Assembly (NCBI GenBank): GCA_041584055.1
Contig: JBFHER010000167.1
Span: 1-8,658, forward strand
DNA from: JBFHER01 sp041584055
GTDB lineage: Bacteria; Bacteroidota; Bacteroidia; Bacteroidales; UBA5342
Length of the DNA: 8,658 nucleotides
Reading direction: 5' to 3'
Positions 6,274-8,658 of this stretch are shown here, in pieces. Each line of letters begins with the position of its first letter. Position 1 is the stretch's first letter. Position numbers and translations under genes: made by a program. The notes beneath the pieces are model-generated. The model was not told where the DNA came from, ran no database searches, and worked only from the letters and a program-made list of their open reading frames with translations.

Positions 6274-6684
6274 CTACAAAAGCGGCTTCCTGCGGTTCTC
6301 CTTTTTCAGACCATGCCGTTTTTTACGATCAAGGCGTTTTGTTTTGGAACTGCGACTTGGTTTGGTGGCAATTCTTTTCTTTACTGGTTTCAGACTGGCA
6401 TTAAGCAAAATATTCAGGACGTTGATGGCATGCAGTTTGTTTTGCAATTGCGACCGCGATTCCTGAGATGCAATAGATAATTCATTCTCTTTATTGAGGC
6501 GGGATGCGAATTTGTGAATCAGGTTTTCTTTTTCTCTTGCCGTTAGCAGCACTGAATCCGGAATCGAAAATATAACTTCCACACGTGTGCTTACTTTGTT
6601 TACATTCTGTCCACCGGGGCCACTGCTTCTGGAAAAGCGAAAACTAAATTCGCTGCTGAAATCACGTTTTATGTTCTTTGTCAT
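6274..6684 (-). CDS. arfB: Ribosome-rescue peptidyl-tRNA hydrolase ArfB (YaeJ)
   Basis: ArfB releases the nascent chain from ribosomes stalled on mRNAs lacking a stop codon by hydrolysing peptidyl-tRNA in the P site. The 136 residues match the usual 135-140. The catalytic GGQ loop is SSGPGGQNVNK (residues 20-30, Gln26), followed by STRVEVIFSI. The C-terminal tail from about residue 98 is very basic (VKKRIATKPSRSSKTKR and RKKRHGLKKENRRK), as needed to occupy the empty mRNA channel. The short length and absence of the codon-recognition domains exclude release factors RF1 and RF2. Its ATG lies inside the last codons of the prsW-family gene (23-base overlap, different frame), so the two are co-transcribed and probably translationally coupled. 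It ends with TAG at 6274, 7 bases from the stop of the convergent cotransporter. Confidence 0.95.
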   Translation of the reverse strand: MTKNIKRDFSSEFSFRFSRSSGPGGQNVNKVSTRVEVIFSIPDSVLLTAREKENLIHKFASRLNKENELSIASQESRSQLQNKLHAINVLNILLNASLKPVKKRIATKPSRSSKTKRLDRKKRHGLKKENRRKPLL

Positions 6685-7384
6685 GGTTGCGTCTGAATCT
6701 TAAGAATCTGAAAATTGAATTGTTCGAATGTTCCTTCATGCGTCTGTGTGCAATTATCACCATGCTTATCAATAAAGGGAAAAATCCAAGGAGAAAAAAA
6801 GCATTTTCCGACATAAGAATGAAATCATAAAGCCCGTGAAAGAAAATTGGCACAATCAGGGCATACTTTAAATGTTTGTTTACCAGGGCCGGTGTGTCGG
6901 AGAATCGAGCCAGACCCAGATAATACCCCATGAGTACCCCAAACATGGCATGCGCCGGAACAGCCGTAAAGGCCCTTGATAAAGCAATCTGGATTCCTTC
7001 GGCATTGCCAAAAACATACATCATATTCTCAACTAGGGCAAAACCCAGGGATACAAAAACAGCATAGACGATGCCATCAAAACGTTCGTTGAAATTTGGA
7101 TTACGCCAGATAAGTAAATAAACTGCAATGAATTTAAAGGCTTCTTCGCACAGTGCAGCCACCAGATAGGCATTGCCGAAGGCATACAAATATCGACTTC
7201 CTTCAAAAGGCGCAATGAGCATATGCATGAGGCCTTCTGCCGGAATAATAGGAATCACGCATAACATGCCAGCCACCAGGCCTTTGATTAGCAGGGAAAG
7301 TGGCTCTTTTTCATATTTGTCGCGATAATAGATGTAAATTAACAGGGTTAATACAGGTGCGATGGCCAGAAATAAAAGGTGCAT
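6662..7384 (-). CDS. prsW: PrsW-family intramembrane protease
   Basis: A multi-pass membrane protein of 240 residues in the PrsW family (glutamic-type intramembrane peptidases, related to CPBP/Rce1). In Bacillus subtilis PrsW makes the first cut in the RsiW anti-sigma factor; the substrate here is unknown. Family motifs appear in order: RDKYEKEP after the first helix (21-28), catalytic-type CEEAFKF (79-85, Glu80/Glu81/Lys84), FDGIVYAVFVSLGFALVEN (102-120, Glu119), HAMFGVLMGYYLG (145-157) and HGLYDF (183-188). About seven hydrophobic segments are visible, and the C-terminal tail is short and basic (RRMKEH, RFLRFRRN). No anti-sigma factor or sigma factor gene is visible nearby. The ATG at 7384 lies 17 bases downstream of a -7 element. 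The reading frame ends inside arfB, with which it forms an operon. Confidence 0.92.
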   Translation of the reverse strand: MHLLFLAIAPVLTLLIYIYYRDKYEKEPLSLLIKGLVAGMLCVIPIIPAEGLMHMLIAPFEGSRYLYAFGNAYLVAALCEEAFKFIAVYLLIWRNPNFNERFDGIVYAVFVSLGFALVENMMYVFGNAEGIQIALSRAFTAVPAHAMFGVLMGYYLGLARFSDTPALVNKHLKYALIVPIFFHGLYDFILMSENAFFLLGFFPLLISMVIIAHRRMKEHSNNSIFRFLRFRRNHDKEHKT

Positions 7385-7401
7385 GCGTGATGTTTTAAAT
7401 C

Positions 7402-7409
7402 CAAATATA
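7402..7409 (-). promoter_or_regulatory. Bacteroidota -7 promoter element for the prsW-arfB operon
   Basis: The reverse strand reads TATATTTG, a perfect TAnnTTTG. TTAG, one base off the -33 TTTG, lies 18 bases upstream. It is 17 bases before the ATG of the prsW-family gene, giving a leader of about 10-13 bases. This implies that prsW-arfB is transcribed independently of the upstream kinase gene. Confidence 0.6.
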
Positions 7410-7590
7410 GTAAAATCGCTGATTAAACTAAATTTCTGTGGAAGCTTCGTCTTGAAGGATAGATGATAATAGTGGAAAATGCACAGGTTTTCGTAAAATT
7501 AAATATTTGTGAACGTGTTGGTGATATGGATCGATCTGAGTTTTACTTTTTATCCTAAATATGCTTGACTGCACCTTTTGTATCTTTGCT

Positions 7591-8658
7591 TTAATCTAGC
7601 GGCAGCGTAAGTGTAAAAGATGATCCAATTGCCCTGTTTTTATCCAGGTTTAAATCTCCCCCCAACAGCTTCGATAAATGCTTTGAAATGGCCAGTCCCA
7701 GACCCGTTCCGCCCTTCATCTGGTTGTGCTTGGATTGGACCTGAGTGAAACGTTCGAATATCTGATCATAATAGGATGGGGGAATGCCTATGCCTGTATC
7801 TTCAACACTTATGTTTATTTCTGTTGCTGTGGGATGACATGAAATGCTGATTGATCCACTATCCGTAAATTTATAGGCATTGTTGATCAAATTATTTAGT
7901 ATCTGCCTGATCTTTATGCCATCACTTATCAATTGGCCGGGACAGGGGTTCAGATGCTTTTCAAAAGAGATGCCTTTGCCTGATATTTTAGGCAGATGGA
8001 ACTCATAGATTTCGTTGATCAGGGACTCAATGTCGAGGCTTTCCTTCAAAATCTTCATTTGTCCGGTCTCTATGGATGAAATGTCGAGAATATCGTTGAC
8101 GATTGATAAAAGTTGCATGCTTGAATTTTGAATAATAGACGCATACTTTGCAATCTCAGGGGTGTCGGGATCTTCCATCAATAAATCAGTAAAACCAACT
8201 ATTCCGTTCATGGGAGTCCGGATTTCATGACTCATATTTGCAATAAAAGCAGATTTAAGACGATCGCTTTCTTCGGCGTGCTCTTTGGCTTTGATCAAAT
8301 CCTGTTCAATCAGTTTCTGATCGGTAATGTCCTGAATGGTACCGGATATTGAAATCAGTTTATTGTGTTTGTCGTAATATTGTTTAGATTCAGCCTGAAC
8401 AAATCGAATCCTCTTCGTTTGCTGGTTTATGATACGAAAATCCATCTTTTTAAAATGTCCGCCACTCATTAAAAGCGCCTGAAGTGCCATGTTAAATTTA
8501 ACTTTGTCCTCAGGGTGGACAATCTGACGCATGGCCTCCAAAAGGTTGTCACAATCCCGTGAAATGCCTGTAATTGTATACATCATGTCAGACCATCCGG
8601 CATTTTGCGATGCCATATCGAAATACCAACTGCCAATGTTTGCAATGCGCTGCGCTTC
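7591..8658 (-). CDS. PAS-domain sensor histidine kinase (partial, N-terminus beyond window)
   Basis: A membrane-bound or cytoplasmic sensor kinase; 355 residues are visible. The frame stays open to the right edge. Residues before the internal ATG at 8616 read EAQRIANIGSWYFD, a typical opening of a PAS fold, so the true start is outside the window. Domains, counted from the edge: PAS_3 with HPEDK (48-52); PAC segment ending SGTIQDITDQK (105-115); a short coiled coil; HisKA H-box FIANMSHEIRTPMNG (His144); and HATPase_c. The last has N-box NNLINNAYKF (255-264), G1 DTGIGIP (287-293) and G2 GGTGLGL (316-322). It ends right after the ATPase domain with no fused receiver, so a separate response regulator must exist. 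None is evident here: the nearby LuxR-type regulator has lost its phosphorylation residues. The PAS signal is unknown. Confidence 0.95.
   Translation of the reverse strand, partial: EAQRIANIGSWYFDMASQNAGWSDMMYTITGISRDCDNLLEAMRQIVHPEDKVKFNMALQALLMSGGHFKKMDFRIINQQTKRIRFVQAESKQYYDKHNKLISISGTIQDITDQKLIEQDLIKAKEHAEESDRLKSAFIANMSHEIRTPMNGIVGFTDLLMEDPDTPEIAKYASIIQNSSMQLLSIVNDILDISSIETGQMKILKESLDIESLINEIYEFHLPKISGKGISFEKHLNPCPGQLISDGIKIRQILNNLINNAYKFTDSGSISISCHPTATEINISVEDTGIGIPPSYYDQIFERFTQVQSKHNQMKGGTGLGLAISKHLSKLLGGDLNLDKNRAIGSSFTLTLPLD

Noticed and set aside
5982..6466. Reverse frame 5982-6209 and forward frame 6221-6466 around the convergent junction
   Set aside because: Both are opposite or out of frame with well-supported genes (cotransporter and arfB), and their composition reflects the basic ArfB tail read backwards.
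7033..7215. 60-codon frame within the prsW-family gene
   Set aside because: It is out of frame with a gene showing all PrsW motifs.
7581..7588. Perfect forward TATCTTTG, which would be an antisense promoter into the 3' end of the kinase
   Set aside because: No -33 element at the right distance. Similar perfect TAnnTTTG strings occur inside genes at 241-248 and 2979-2986, so chance explains it. 5' end mapping would settle it.

Overview
The window looks like an ordinary chromosomal stretch from a Bacteroidota bacterium, probably a Bacteroidales/Marinilabiliales-type free-living or sediment lineage. This is an inference from four things. The DNA is AT-rich. Several starts lack a clear Shine-Dalgarno sequence. 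Bacteroidota-type -7 elements (TAnnTTTG) lie just upstream of two genes. The gene content also fits, with a hemerythrin/LuxR pair, PrsW and a hybrid-style PAS histidine kinase. No rRNA, tRNA, CRISPR array, insertion sequence or phage gene was found.

Layout from left to right. The 3' tail of an unidentified forward gene ends at 71 and meets a reverse LysE-family exporter (118-771). A divergent AT-rich gap follows, then a small DUF2007-type protein (909-1136) and a 382-residue lipoprotein with its own promoter (1210-2358), closed by a strong hairpin/T-tract terminator. Read leftward next is a tight two-gene operon: an RIC/ScdA-like hemerythrin diiron protein (2978-3688) and, 3 bases behind it, a NarL/LuxR-type regulator with a degenerate receiver (2408-2974, GTG start). 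A 316-base divergent control region separates this pair from a large SLC12-type cation-chloride cotransporter (4005-6266). Converging on the cotransporter with only 7 bases between them is a leftward operon: prsW-family intramembrane protease (6662-7384), overlapping by 23 bases the ribosome-rescue factor arfB (6274-6684). A 206-base gap follows. The window closes inside a reverse PAS sensor histidine kinase (7591-8658), whose N-terminus lies beyond the right edge.

How the genes work together. The most suggestive unit is the hemerythrin/LuxR pair. The diiron ligands of RIC proteins are all present but the N-terminal Cys-Cys pair is gone, and the partner regulator has lost the phosphorylation residues of its receiver. 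I infer a redox, oxygen or nitric-oxide responsive sensor-regulator couple that does not use phosphotransfer. The cotransporter keeps residues corresponding to both the Na+ and K+ sites of animal NKCC1, so an Na-K-Cl type symporter is a reasonable prediction. The remaining genes look like independent housekeeping, envelope and signalling functions.
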